DNA of 64,000 nt from Streptomyces sp. PTY087I2 (lineage in GTDB: Bacteria > Actinomycetota > Actinomycetes > Streptomycetales > Streptomycetaceae), in assembly GCF_001687325.1 (NCBI RefSeq), contig NZ_LZRD01000017.1, forward strand, positions 115,892-179,891, in the 5' to 3' direction. The position numbers were made by a program, and so were the translations under genes. The notes below the pieces were generated by a model that did not search any database, was not told the origin of the DNA, and was given only the letters and a program-made list of their open reading frames with translations. The stretch's first letter is position 1. Every line of letters begins with the position of its first letter. Shown in pieces: positions 16,474 through 24,932 of this stretch.

Positions 16474-18213
16474 TCACTCCGCCGGGGTCGGCCGCACCAC
16501 CGGCGGGCCTTCCCGGATCCGGGAGGCGAGGACGGCGATGTCGTCCTCCGCGTCCTCGCCGAACCGGTCCAGCACCCGGTCCAGCAGGTCTTCCAGGCGC
16601 CCGCCCGGCGGCATGGTCAGCGAGGCCAGCCGCCGCACGGACACATCGATGTCCTCGCCCCGGCGCTCCACCAGCCCGTCGGTGTACATGAACAGCACGG
16701 TCCCGGGACCGCAGGCGACGGAAGCGGTCCGGTATCCGCCGAACCCGGTGCCGAGCGGCGGCCCCACCGGCACCGGCACGACCCGGGCCCCGGCGGCGCC
16801 CGGGTCGATGAAGACCGGGGGCAGATGGCCCGCGCTGGCCACCTCGCACACCCCGCCGAACCGGTCGACGACGGCGAGCAGACAGGTCGCCGCCCGGTCC
16901 AGGCCCGACCGCTCCACCATGGTGTCGAGCTGCTCCAGGATCCGGTGCGGCGGCAGGTCCTCCCCGGCCAGCAGCCGCAGCAGCGAGCGGTACTGGCTCA
17001 TGGCGACGGCCGCCTCCACGCCGTGGCCCATCACATCGCCCATCGCCTTGAGGTGCCGGCCGTCCTGGAGCGGTACGACGTCGAACCAGTCCCCGCCGAC
17101 CAGGACGCCCCGGTCGGCGGGGAGGTAGCGGGTGGCGATCTCCACGTGCGGGTGGGGCCCCCAGGGCTCGGAGAGCAGGGAGCGCTGGAGTTCGCGGGCG
17201 ATGCTGTGCTCGTGGTCGTAACGGCGGGCGTGGTCGAGCCCTACGCCCGCCCGGACGGCGAGTTCGCGGGCGACGGCCACGTCCTGGTCGCCGAAGGCGG
17301 GGGACCCCTCGGCCCGGATGAGGCTGAGCGTGCCGAGCGGCCGGCTCCGGGCGGTGAGCGGGACGACGAGCGCCTGGCGCAGCCCGAACGCCCGGGATGC
17401 GGCGATCCGTTCGGCCGTGAGGGCGCTGCGCTCCTTGTCACGGTCGTCCCAGTCGTCGATGACCGGCTCGTTCTCCGTCAGGCAGCGGGTCACCGCGGAG
17501 TCCGCGGCGAAGTCGACGTACTCGCCGGGGTGGCCGAACCGCTGCACCTGCTCGTCGAGTGCGCCGTCGCCCCGCAGCGCGGCCCGCCGCAGCCGTACGA
17601 CGCCGGGGGCCGGGCGGCGTACGGCGTGCCCCACGTCGGCGGGGAACACGTCGACCACCGCGACGTCGGCGAAGTCGGGCACCACGAAGTCGGCCAGCTC
17701 CCGGCAGGTGGTGTCCATGTCGAGCGTGGTGCCGATGCGGACGGCGGCGGTGGAGAGCAGGGCGACATGGCCGCGGGCCCGCTCCAGCTCCTCGCGCTGC
17801 CGGGCGATGTCGGTGATCTCGACGACGATCGCCATCAGCCCGCAGCCCTCCCCCGCCACGTCGAGCCGGTGGTACGTGGCCCGCCAGAGCTGCTGCTCCT
17901 CCTCGGTCGGCGCCCAGGTCCGCCCGCTGATCGTCACTTCCCGGGGCGTGCCGTCGGTCAGCACGTCGCGCAGGGCGGCGGCCTGGCCGTGCAGCCCGGG
18001 CAGCACCTGGGAGAAGGTCCGTCCGATGTGGGAGCGGGCGGGGAGGCCGTTGAGCCGTTCGAGGGCGGGGTTGACGTAGGTGTAGCGGAGGTCGTGGTCG
18101 AGCACCGCTACGGCGGCGGGATTGCCGTCGAACAGGGCCGCGACGGTCTTCGGGTCGAAGAACGACGGCATGCCGTCGTCGCACGTGTCGGCCTGCAAGA
18201 GCATGCCTCCCAC
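16474..18213 (-). CDS. PAS-GAF-SpoIIE (PP2C-type) serine phosphatase
   Basis: The 579-residue protein has a PAS domain at about residues 22-125 (AVAVLDHDLRYTYVNPALER), a GAF domain at about 150-320, and a C-terminal SpoIIE phosphatase domain with GGDWFDVVPL and GDVMGHGVEAA, whose aspartates bind metal. Such proteins dephosphorylate anti-anti-sigma factors in response to signals sensed by PAS/GAF. This is a soluble form with no transmembrane helices. The GTG at 18213 has GGAG nine bases upstream; the ATG at 18204 is too close to its only GGAGG. SigF-type sigma factors lie 38 kb away, but no direct link is shown. Confidence 0.85.
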   Translation of the reverse strand: MGGMLLQADTCDDGMPSFFDPKTVAALFDGNPAAVAVLDHDLRYTYVNPALERLNGLPARSHIGRTFSQVLPGLHGQAAALRDVLTDGTPREVTISGRTWAPTEEEQQLWRATYHRLDVAGEGCGLMAIVVEITDIARQREELERARGHVALLSTAAVRIGTTLDMDTTCRELADFVVPDFADVAVVDVFPADVGHAVRRPAPGVVRLRRAALRGDGALDEQVQRFGHPGEYVDFAADSAVTRCLTENEPVIDDWDDRDKERSALTAERIAASRAFGLRQALVVPLTARSRPLGTLSLIRAEGSPAFGDQDVAVARELAVRAGVGLDHARRYDHEHSIARELQRSLLSEPWGPHPHVEIATRYLPADRGVLVGGDWFDVVPLQDGRHLKAMGDVMGHGVEAAVAMSQYRSLLRLLAGEDLPPHRILEQLDTMVERSGLDRAATCLLAVVDRFGGVCEVASAGHLPPVFIDPGAAGARVVPVPVGPPLGTGFGGYRTASVACGPGTVLFMYTDGLVERRGEDIDVSVRRLASLTMPPGGRLEDLLDRVLDRFGEDAEDDIAVLASRIREGPPVVRPTPAE

Positions 18214-18294
18214 CGTTCGTCGGCTCCCGAACCTCCATCGTCGGTTGCCCGTTCCCGTACCGCATCCGCAGGACGGCAGGCGGGTCCCTCCGGG

Positions 18295-19071
18295 TCAGTA
18301 CGCCCGGGAGCGCGTCCGGACCCGGGCCCGGAACCTCCCGGGATCCGGCCCCGGACCGAGGCCTAGATCGAGGCCCAGATCGAGATCCAGATCGAGGGTG
18401 CCGTCGGTGGCCTCGGCGGTGGGCGGCAGGGCGAGGGCCGCGCCGACGGACCCCGGCAGACTGCCGGAACCCAGCAGTCCGGTGACCAGCCCGGTGGTGA
18501 GCCGGTGCCAGGCGGAGGCCCGCCGGATCATGGCGTGGTCGCCGCCCCGGACGGTGACCATGCACGTACGGGCGCCGGCGCGGCGGGCCCGGGCGGTGAG
18601 GGACTTGGTGGCCCGGGGGCTGGTGAGCCGGTCCCGGTCGCTGTGGACGAGGACGATGTCACGGCCGGCGAGCTGGGTGACGGGGTCCTCCGGCGGACAC
18701 CAGGGGGCGAGCCCGACGACGCCCCGTACGAGGGGGTGCCCGGCGGCGCGGAGGGCGGCGCGCGCCCCCATGGAGTGGCCCAGGAGCACCACGGGCAGCT
18801 CGTCGCCCGCGTCCTCCCGCAGCGCGTCGAGGGCGGCCACGGCGTCGTGGAAGGGGTCCGCGCGGTCGCCGTTCCAGCCCCGGTGGCCGTACCGCACCTG
18901 CGTCACGAGGACGTCGCCACCGGTGGCGCGGGCGGCGCGCTCGACGGCCCGGACGAAGGGGCGCATGCGGGTGCCGGGCAGATTGAGGAGCCCCGGCGGC
19001 GGGGGCTCCGTACCGTTCTCGCGCCCTCCGTGCAGAACGAGAACCGCTGCCGACGGCGGTCGTTGGGCCAC
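18295..19071 (-). CDS. Alpha/beta hydrolase
   Basis: The 258-residue protein has the core hydrolase features: HGG near the N-terminus, nucleophile elbow GHSMG, an acidic loop near LVHSDRDRLT and a late GGDHAMI histidine, giving a Ser-Asp-His triad. It resembles dienelactone-hydrolase or serine aminopeptidase-like enzymes. The GTG at 19071 is chosen because GGAGGTACGC precedes it. The C-terminus is odd: alternating Asp-Leu residues (LDLDLDLGLDLGLGPG) encoded by a 12-base tandem repeat at 18362-18399, followed by an Arg-rich tail, suggesting repeat expansion at the gene's 3' end. Confidence 0.75.
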   Translation of the reverse strand: MAQRPPSAAVLVLHGGRENGTEPPPPGLLNLPGTRMRPFVRAVERAARATGGDVLVTQVRYGHRGWNGDRADPFHDAVAALDALREDAGDELPVVLLGHSMGARAALRAAGHPLVRGVVGLAPWCPPEDPVTQLAGRDIVLVHSDRDRLTSPRATKSLTARARRAGARTCMVTVRGGDHAMIRRASAWHRLTTGLVTGLLGSGSLPGSVGAALALPPTAEATDGTLDLDLDLGLDLGLGPGPDPGRFRARVRTRSRAY

Positions 19072-19233
19072 GCGTACCTCCAGGTCCGGGGGGCGGGGTG
19101 CGGTGCCCCTCTCCCCGTATTCGGCGCCGGGACCGCTCCGGATGGGTGCAGTGCCGTCCACTGTACGGTCACGGCCACGGAACCATCCGTGCCGTCCGCG
19201 CCATCCCCGTATACGACACCGAAGGAGCCTTCC

Positions 19234-19725
19234 ATGGCATCTGGCCCTCAACTCAACAGCACAGCACCGGACTTCACTCTCCCGGGCGGAGTCCTGTCCG
19301 CCTCGGGCGACACCTTCGAACGCTCCGAATACCGGCTGTCGTCCGCCCGTGGCCGGTCCGTGGTCCTGGCGTTCTACCCGGGGGACAACACCATGGTCTG
19401 CACGAAGCAGCTGTGCTCGTACTCCTCGGGCATGGAGGCCTTCGAGGGGCTCGGCGCCGACGTCTGGGGCATCAGTCCACAGGGTGTGGACAGCCATGAG
19501 TCGTTCGCCCGCGCCTACGACCTGCGCATGCCGCTGCTGGCCGACGAGGGCCGGGAGATCGCCAGGGCGTACGGAGTCTCCGCGCCGGGCATCGGGGTGC
19601 GGCGGGCGGTCTTCCTCATCGGCCCGGACGGGGTCCTGCGCTGGAAGCACGTGGCGTTGCTGGGAGCGACCTTCCAGTCACTCGACACCCTCACGAACCA
19701 TCTGTCCGGCATCAAAGACGCGTAA
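19234..19725 (+). CDS. Peroxiredoxin (BCP/AhpC-TSA family)
   Basis: The 163-residue protein has the thioredoxin-fold peroxiredoxin core APDFTLPGG, VVLAFYPGDN and NTMVCTKQLCSY. The cysteine of VCT is the expected peroxidatic residue and the one five positions on the likely resolving cysteine, as in bacterioferritin-comigratory proteins. The enzyme reduces hydroperoxides with thioredoxin. GAAGGAGCCTTCC precedes the ATG. It diverges from the hydrolase gene across a 160-base promoter region. Confidence 0.88.
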   Translation: MASGPQLNSTAPDFTLPGGVLSASGDTFERSEYRLSSARGRSVVLAFYPGDNTMVCTKQLCSYSSGMEAFEGLGADVWGISPQGVDSHESFARAYDLRMPLLADEGREIARAYGVSAPGIGVRRAVFLIGPDGVLRWKHVALLGATFQSLDTLTNHLSGIKDA

Positions 19726-19831
19726 AGATTGCCGTATCCCGGCAGTGACCGATGCGGGTGGCGTATGGGATCATCCAGCCAGATCGACGAAAAACACTCG
19801 GGGGAAAGTCGACAAGCAGGGGAGTGATCGC

Positions 19832-20341
19832 GTGACCTTCTTTCTCGGTCTCGGCATTGCGGGAGTCGTCCTGCTGGCCCTCTCCCTGATCTTCGACGGG
19901 GTCCTCGAAGGACTCTTCGACGGTGTGGTGGACGGCCTCTTCGACGGGCTGCTCTCGCTTCCCGTGATCGCCGGTTTCCTCTCGATGCTCGGCTTCGGCG
20001 GGGCGATCGTGCTCGGCGCGACGAGCGCCGGACCGCTCGTGGCCACCGTGGTCGGCGTCGGCGCCGGCCTGGCGGCGGGCTGGCTGACCTGGAAACTCAG
20101 CAAGGCCCTGATGCGCGACCAGACGCACGCGACGCCGCGCGGCTCCGACCTGGTCGGCACCTCGGGTTCCGTGGTGACGGCCATCCCGGCCGAGGGCTAC
20201 GGCGAGGTGCTGCTGAGCCTGGGCGGCCAGCCGGTGAAGTACGCGGCCAGGTCGGCCACGCCCGTCGCGCGCGGCACCGAGATCTGGGTGGAGGAGACGC
20301 TGTCGACCACGTCGGTGGCGGTCCGCCCGGTGGAGCGCTGA
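19832..20341 (+). CDS. NfeD-like membrane protein
   Basis: The 169-residue product has three hydrophobic segments (residues 1-25, 45-65, 68-90) and a C-terminal OB-fold domain (GTSGSVVTAIPAEGYGEVLL onward), the pattern of short NfeD/YuaF proteins. These partner with flotillins in membrane microdomains. The flotillin gene follows 133 bases downstream on the same strand, which supports the call. Its first helices contain an acidic repeat (FDGVLEGLFDGVVDGLFDG), a lineage feature. The GTG at 19832 follows GGGGAGTGATC. Confidence 0.8.
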   Translation: MTFFLGLGIAGVVLLALSLIFDGVLEGLFDGVVDGLFDGLLSLPVIAGFLSMLGFGGAIVLGATSAGPLVATVVGVGAGLAAGWLTWKLSKALMRDQTHATPRGSDLVGTSGSVVTAIPAEGYGEVLLSLGGQPVKYAARSATPVARGTEIWVEETLSTTSVAVRPVER

Positions 20342-20474
20342 CCACGCACCACGGACGCCGCCCGAGGCCCCACCCCCACAGCCCCACGCCCACCGACCCA
20401 TCCGATCAACTCCACAGCACCGCCCGCTCCACAACGATCTGCCGTCCCCCAAGGGAGGCAGGGGGGACAAACCC

Positions 20475-21914
20475 ATGAGTCCAGTAGTCATCGCCGTCAT
20501 CGGCATCGTCGTACTCCTCGTTCTGCTCGGCCTCGTCGTCATCACGCGCTACAAGGTGGCCGGGCCCAGCGAGGCGTTCATCATCACCGGCCGCCGCGGC
20601 AAGAAGTCGACGGACCCGGTCACCGGACGTATCAGCATCGACAACAGCGGCCAGAAGGTCGTCGTCGGTGGCGGCGTCTTCGTCGTGCCGTTCGTCCAGC
20701 AGAAGTTCACCCTGGACCTGTCCAGCCGGCACATCCCGGTCGCCGTGCGCGGCGCGGTGACGCTGCGCGGCGTCAAGTCGAACCTCGAAGGCGTCGCGAT
20801 CGTCAAGGTCGGCGGCAGCGAGGACGCGATCCGGGCCGCGGCCCAGCGCTTCCTCCAGCAGCAGGACGGCATCGTCGGCTTCACCCAGGAAGTGCTGTCC
20901 GGCGCGCTGCGCGCGATCGTCGGCCGGATGTCGGTCGAGGACATCATCCGGGACCGGGCCGCGTTCGCCGGCCAGGTCGCGGAGGAGGCCGAGGCCAGCC
21001 TCTCCGGCCAGGGCCTGATCCTGGACGCGTTCCAGATCCAGGACATCACCACCGAGGGCTCCTACCTGGAGGACCTCGGCCGCCCGGAGGCCGCCCGCGC
21101 CAAGCAGGAGGCGGACATCGCCGAGGCCATCGCGAAGCGGGCCTCGGAGCAGGCCCGGCTGAAGGCGGCCGAGGAGATCGCCATCGCCGAGCGGACGTAC
21201 TACCTGAAGCAGGCCGAGATCAAGGCCGAGACGGAAGCCGCGGCCGCCAAGGCCAACGCCGCCGGTCCGCTCGCCGAAGCGGCCCGCCAGCAGGAAGTCC
21301 TCACCGAGCAGGAGAAGGTCGCCGAGCGCCAGGCGGCGCTGACCGACCGCGAGCTGGACACGAAGGTCCGTAAGCCCGCCGACGCCGCCCGCTACCAGGC
21401 CGAGCAGGAGGCGGAGGCCCGCCGCATCGCCCTGGTCAAGGAGGCCGAGGCCGACGCGCAGCGCTCGCGCCTGACCGGTGAGGGCGAGAAGCTGCACCGT
21501 TCGGCGCTGGCCGACGCGGTCCGCATCGAGGGTGAGGCGGAGGCCGCGTCCATCGCCGCCAAGGGTGCGGCCGAGGCCGAGGCCATGCAGAAGAAGGCCG
21601 ACGCGTTCGCGCAGTACGGCGACGCGGCCGTCCTCCAGATGCTCGTCGAGGTCCTCCCGAGCGTCGTCGCGAAGGCCTCGGAGCCGCTGAGCGCCATCGA
21701 CAAGATGACGGTCATCTCCACGGACGGTGCGAGCCAGCTGGCCCGCACGGTCACCGACAACGTCTCGCAGGGCATGGAACTGCTCAGCTCGACGACGGGC
21801 GTGGACCTCGCGTCCCTCCTGGAGAACCTGAAGAACCGCACGACGACGGTCCCGGCCCCGACCACGACCCCGGACGAGTCCGCGGCGAACGGCGAGATCG
21901 AGATCAAGGGCTGA
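20475..21914 (+). CDS. Flotillin-like SPFH-domain protein
   Basis: The 479-residue protein has an N-terminal membrane helix (IAVIGIVVLLVLLGLVVI), an SPFH/PHB domain (residues 30-200) and a long Ala/Glu-rich coiled coil with repeated EAEA motifs, then a C-terminal oligomerisation region. It is of full flotillin length. Bacterial flotillins scaffold membrane microdomains with an NfeD partner, encoded immediately upstream. The ATG at 20475 follows GGGAGGCAGGGGGGAC. A strong hairpin terminator follows the stop. Confidence 0.88.
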   Translation: MSPVVIAVIGIVVLLVLLGLVVITRYKVAGPSEAFIITGRRGKKSTDPVTGRISIDNSGQKVVVGGGVFVVPFVQQKFTLDLSSRHIPVAVRGAVTLRGVKSNLEGVAIVKVGGSEDAIRAAAQRFLQQQDGIVGFTQEVLSGALRAIVGRMSVEDIIRDRAAFAGQVAEEAEASLSGQGLILDAFQIQDITTEGSYLEDLGRPEAARAKQEADIAEAIAKRASEQARLKAAEEIAIAERTYYLKQAEIKAETEAAAAKANAAGPLAEAARQQEVLTEQEKVAERQAALTDRELDTKVRKPADAARYQAEQEAEARRIALVKEAEADAQRSRLTGEGEKLHRSALADAVRIEGEAEAASIAAKGAAEAEAMQKKADAFAQYGDAAVLQMLVEVLPSVVAKASEPLSAIDKMTVISTDGASQLARTVTDNVSQGMELLSSTTGVDLASLLENLKNRTTTVPAPTTTPDESAANGEIEIKG

Positions 21915-21937
21915 CGCGCAGCACGAACCGCGCACCC

Positions 21938-21969
21938 GTGCCCGGGAGCCACACGGTGGCCCCGGGCAC
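21938..21969 (+). terminator. Terminator after the flotillin gene
   Basis: Nine base pairs (21938-21946 with 21961-21969) continue, after a one-base bulge, into five more pairs (21948-21952 with 21956-21960) around a three-base loop. It starts 24 bases after the flotillin stop and lies between convergent genes. Confidence 0.8.
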
Positions 21970-21991
21970 ACCCTTGTCCGCCGGACACCCC

Positions 21992-22405
21992 CTACGCCTC
22001 GGCGGCACCCCGGGCCTCGTGCAGCGCAAGGATCTCGTCGAGGTCATGGGCCACCATGACCTGCGCCAACCGCCCGGCCACGGCTACCACTTCTCCCCAC
22101 CCCTCGACGCGCAGCATCTCCTCGTCGGATCCCCCCGGAGCCTGAGCCTCGGCGACGGTCAGGGCACGGTCCAACTCCCGCAGGAGCACGACCTCTTCCT
22201 CACCGCGCAGACCGATCCCGAGATAGCGCTCAGGGTGCTCGGCATCGCAGAAGTCGTCGAACAGTGTGTGGATGACCGACCCCAAGTCCTCGAACACCTC
22301 CGGATCCAGCCACACATCCCGCTGCCAGGGCGGATTGGCCAGCGCCAGCACCGCAGGCACCAGATGCACCCGGGCCCGCGCCATGATCACCCTGTCGTCG
22401 TCCAC
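21992..22405 (-). CDS. Hypothetical protein, SCO4402-like
   Basis: This acidic 137-residue protein contains HLVPAVLALANPPWQRDVWL and a C-terminal VMVAHDLDEILALHEARG segment. It resembles a conserved Streptomyces family of unknown function (recalled as SCO4402-like). The GTG at 22405 is used because AGGGTCCGTTCC precedes it; an ATG at 22384 is an alternative. It lies ten bases after the preceding gene on the same strand and probably forms an operon with it. Confidence 0.6.
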   Translation of the reverse strand: MDDDRVIMARARVHLVPAVLALANPPWQRDVWLDPEVFEDLGSVIHTLFDDFCDAEHPERYLGIGLRGEEEVVLLRELDRALTVAEAQAPGGSDEEMLRVEGWGEVVAVAGRLAQVMVAHDLDEILALHEARGAAEA

Positions 22406-22415
22406 GGAACGGACC

Positions 22416-22817
22416 CTACGCGTCCTCGGACGGGTCCGTGACACGTCGGGCAGTCACCAGGTAGCCCGCGAACTCGACGTCCGGCCGGGCCTTTGCCCAG
22501 CCGGTAGCCCGGTCGACCGGAAGCACCACGGCCGTGCCCGGAACCGGACAGTTCACCTTCTCCGTGGACCCCGGAGGCGCCGCGTAACGGCAGTGCACCT
22601 CAGCGATCGAGAGCACCTCCAGCGACGTGGGCTCCCGCTCCTCCCGGCCGTGGTGCTCCTCGTGGAAGTCGATCCCCTCCGCACGTTCTTCACCGACGAT
22701 GTCGGCGTAGTCCTCCGGATCGGCCTCCACGAGCGACCAGGAAACAAGGCCCCCGGGCGCGAAGTCCTCGCCGCAGCACTGCATCTGCCAGTCATCGACC
22801 CAGATCGTCACCGTCAC
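22416..22817 (-). CDS. Hypothetical protein (DUF6578-like)
   Basis: The 133-residue protein begins VTVTIWVDDWQMQCCGEDF, with paired cysteines, and contains an acidic middle and a YLVTARRVTD end. It looks like the actinobacterial DUF6578 family, whose role is unknown. The start is fixed at the GTG at 22817 because it overlaps the stop of the arginase-like gene by four bases (GTGA), a coupling arrangement; an upstream ATG in frame has no ribosome site. Confidence 0.6.
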   Translation of the reverse strand: MTVTIWVDDWQMQCCGEDFAPGGLVSWSLVEADPEDYADIVGEERAEGIDFHEEHHGREEREPTSLEVLSIAEVHCRYAAPPGSTEKVNCPVPGTAVVLPVDRATGWAKARPDVEFAGYLVTARRVTDPSEDA

Positions 22818-23704
22818 GGCGCCATTGTCACCGACAGCCCTCGGCGCAGGCACTCGGTGAGGCGGGCTGCGATCGCCCCTCCGGGGTCCCGGCGGGGGTT
22901 GAAGATCGTGACGTCCAGCCCGACGGCTCGCTTGTCGGCCAGCGCGGTCCGCAGCACGCTCTCCAGTTCCGCCCAGGTCAGCCCGCCGGGGAGGCGGTAG
23001 TCGACCGCGGGCATGATCGCGTCGTCCAGGACGTCGACATCGAGGTGGACCCAGTACCCGGCACGTGAGCCACCGGTGAGCCGGTCGACCGCGTGACGCG
23101 CTGCCGTCCGGGCCCCGGCCGCCCGCACATCGTCGAGGCCGGTCGCGCGCAGTTGGGGCGGCAGCGGCTGCATCCCGTCCTTGGCGGACTCCGCGGAGTC
23201 GCGGAAGCCGAAGGCGACGACATCCTCGTCCCGGACCAGGGGCCCACGGCCTTCGAGATCGGTGAGCACCCGAGGCCCGCGGCCCGTGGCCAGGGCGAGT
23301 TCCATCGAGGCCGCCTCACCGGCCGGATCGGCCGACGGCTGGTAGAAGTCGGTGTGCCCGTCGAGGAACAGCAGGCCGTACCGCCCCCGGCGGCGCAGGG
23401 CGAGGAGGTTGCCGAGCAGGATGGTGCAGTCACCGCCGAGGACCAGGGGAAAGCGGCCGGAGTCCAGGACGCCGCCGACAGCGTCGGCCAGTCGCACGGA
23501 GTACCGCGCGATGCCGTCGGGGTTGAGGATCCCCGTGTCGGGGTCCCGCGTCGCGTCGTACGCCGGCGGCTCGACCCGGCCGGCCCGGACCACTCCGGGG
23601 TGGTCCGCCAGACCGGCGTCGAGCAGAGCCGCCGGAAGGTCCTGGACACCGGACGGCCACAGCCCGAGCACGGACGGCGCCTCGATGACCGCGATGTCCC
23701 GCAC
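22814..23704 (-). CDS. Arginase/agmatinase-family hydrolase
   Basis: The 296-residue enzyme has the ureohydrolase fold with metal motifs DGHTD (D115, H117, D119) and LDVDVLDD (D222, D224, D227). The first metal-binding motif reads GGDCTILLG, with Cys93 where most arginases have His, so metal content or substrate may differ. The family hydrolyses guanidino compounds such as arginine, agmatine or formiminoglutamate. The GTG at 23704 has AAGGAGCGCAGC upstream. It heads a three-gene minus-strand unit with overlapping downstream starts. Confidence 0.78.
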   Translation of the reverse strand: MRDIAVIEAPSVLGLWPSGVQDLPAALLDAGLADHPGVVRAGRVEPPAYDATRDPDTGILNPDGIARYSVRLADAVGGVLDSGRFPLVLGGDCTILLGNLLALRRRGRYGLLFLDGHTDFYQPSADPAGEAASMELALATGRGPRVLTDLEGRGPLVRDEDVVAFGFRDSAESAKDGMQPLPPQLRATGLDDVRAAGARTAARHAVDRLTGGSRAGYWVHLDVDVLDDAIMPAVDYRLPGGLTWAELESVLRTALADKRAVGLDVTIFNPRRDPGGAIAARLTECLRRGLSVTMAP

Positions 23705-23882
23705 GCTGCGCTCCTTCACCCGCGACCGCCTGCCGAGCGGCGCCGGCCCCGGCACACCTCTCCGGCACGGCTCAGCCATCACCGCCCCCACAAGGACATA
23801 GTGCCGCATAACGGGCACGACGCCGAGCCGACCGGGGCGGGTGCAGCAGCCGCCCGATGTGAGCCACACGGCCCCGGGACAG

Positions 23883-24770
23883 CTACGCCAACGGAAGCGT
23901 GAACACGTAGGCGCGCTGCGCGGCGCATCCTTGGCAGGTGCCGGCGAACCGGGAGAGAAGGTGACCGTCCACCCGGGAGAGGTTGTTGCGCCAGAAACAG
24001 CGGAACTCCCCGCAAGCACAGGACCGGTGGCTGACATCGATGAACGCGCTGGTGTTGGAGTCGTGACCGCCCTCGGCCGCCGCCCGCGGGAAGGCGTCGC
24101 CGCTGTCGTCATCGGACAGTCCGTACCGCCTCCGCTTCCACGAAGCCTCCTCGGGGGTGAGAAGTCCCTGCCCGGCGCATTCGATACACCGGCCGGGCCC
24201 CGCGTTGTTCGCCGCACACCAGCATCTCCCGTAGCCGCCGCTGCCGCCGCTGTAGGGCCTGCCTTCGCAGATCATGCACACCCCCCACCCGTGGCAGTCG
24301 GCGCACAACACACCACGGGACGTGCTGCGGGTGAAGGGCGGCTGACCCAGCCGGCCTTCGGTGTACACGACCGGCGTCCATCCGGTGAACGACAGGATTC
24401 CGGGCCCCTTGCCCTCGTGGATCCTGGCCTCGAAATCTTCGCGCCGGACCGTCGCCGCACTCTCGCCGGGGTGGTCCGAAGTCCGTCGGTGCAGGTTCCA
24501 TCCGGCCGCATCGAAGGCGTTCAGGGCGTCGTCGAAGCCGGGAGACGAGAGGTGATCGTCCCTGCCGGCGCAGACGAGGAACAGAAAGCGGTGGCCGACC
24601 GGCGCCGGGTCGCGCAGCCGTACCGGGTCGGTCCACTCACGGACCACCACCGGGCGGCGGTCCGGATACAGCGCGGAAGCGATCTCCAGCAACTCCCCTT
24701 TGAGCCACGCCGCGCTTTCCGGGACGGCAGGCGCGCCCTCATGGCCCGGTTCATCGGCCGTACCGGTCAT
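23883..24770 (-). CDS. Cysteine-rich hypothetical protein with zinc-finger-like motifs
   Basis: The 295-residue protein has an acidic N-terminal domain (residues 1-135) and a middle region with CxxC repeats such as CADCHGWGVCMIC and CIECAGQG, reminiscent of DnaJ-type zinc ribbons, then further pairs CACGEF and CQGC near the C-terminus. It probably binds two or more zinc ions. No known family is recognised. The ATG at 24770 is chosen; a GTG four codons upstream is also possible. Three tandem palindromes lie about 110 bases upstream and may be its operator. Confidence 0.6.
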   Translation of the reverse strand: MTGTADEPGHEGAPAVPESAAWLKGELLEIASALYPDRRPVVVREWTDPVRLRDPAPVGHRFLFLVCAGRDDHLSSPGFDDALNAFDAAGWNLHRRTSDHPGESAATVRREDFEARIHEGKGPGILSFTGWTPVVYTEGRLGQPPFTRSTSRGVLCADCHGWGVCMICEGRPYSGGSGGYGRCWCAANNAGPGRCIECAGQGLLTPEEASWKRRRYGLSDDDSGDAFPRAAAEGGHDSNTSAFIDVSHRSCACGEFRCFWRNNLSRVDGHLLSRFAGTCQGCAAQRAYVFTLPLA

Positions 24771-24878
24771 GGTGGGTGCCACCCCTCTCCCGCTCGGAGG
24801 AGTTCATGATGGCAGCGGACGGTGGTTCTGGGGGGGACTGGTCCACACCCATGCGGTGTCCCTTGATCCGACGCCGCC

Positions 24879-24925
24879 TTCAAGGTAGTTGACCGTCAAG
24901 GCATTTGACCGTCAAGGTAGTTGAC
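24879..24925. repeat. Three tandem GTCAA-N5-TTGAC palindromes
   Basis: Copies at 24879-24893, 24895-24909 and 24911-24925 share GTCAAGGTAGTTGAC, with the first base changed in copy 1 and two changes in the spacer of copy 2. The spacing is 16 bases, so sites fall on rotating faces of the helix. They lie between the end of cobM and the promoter region of the cysteine-rich gene. This looks like an operator array. Confidence 0.6.
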
Positions 24926-24932
24926 CGCCCCC

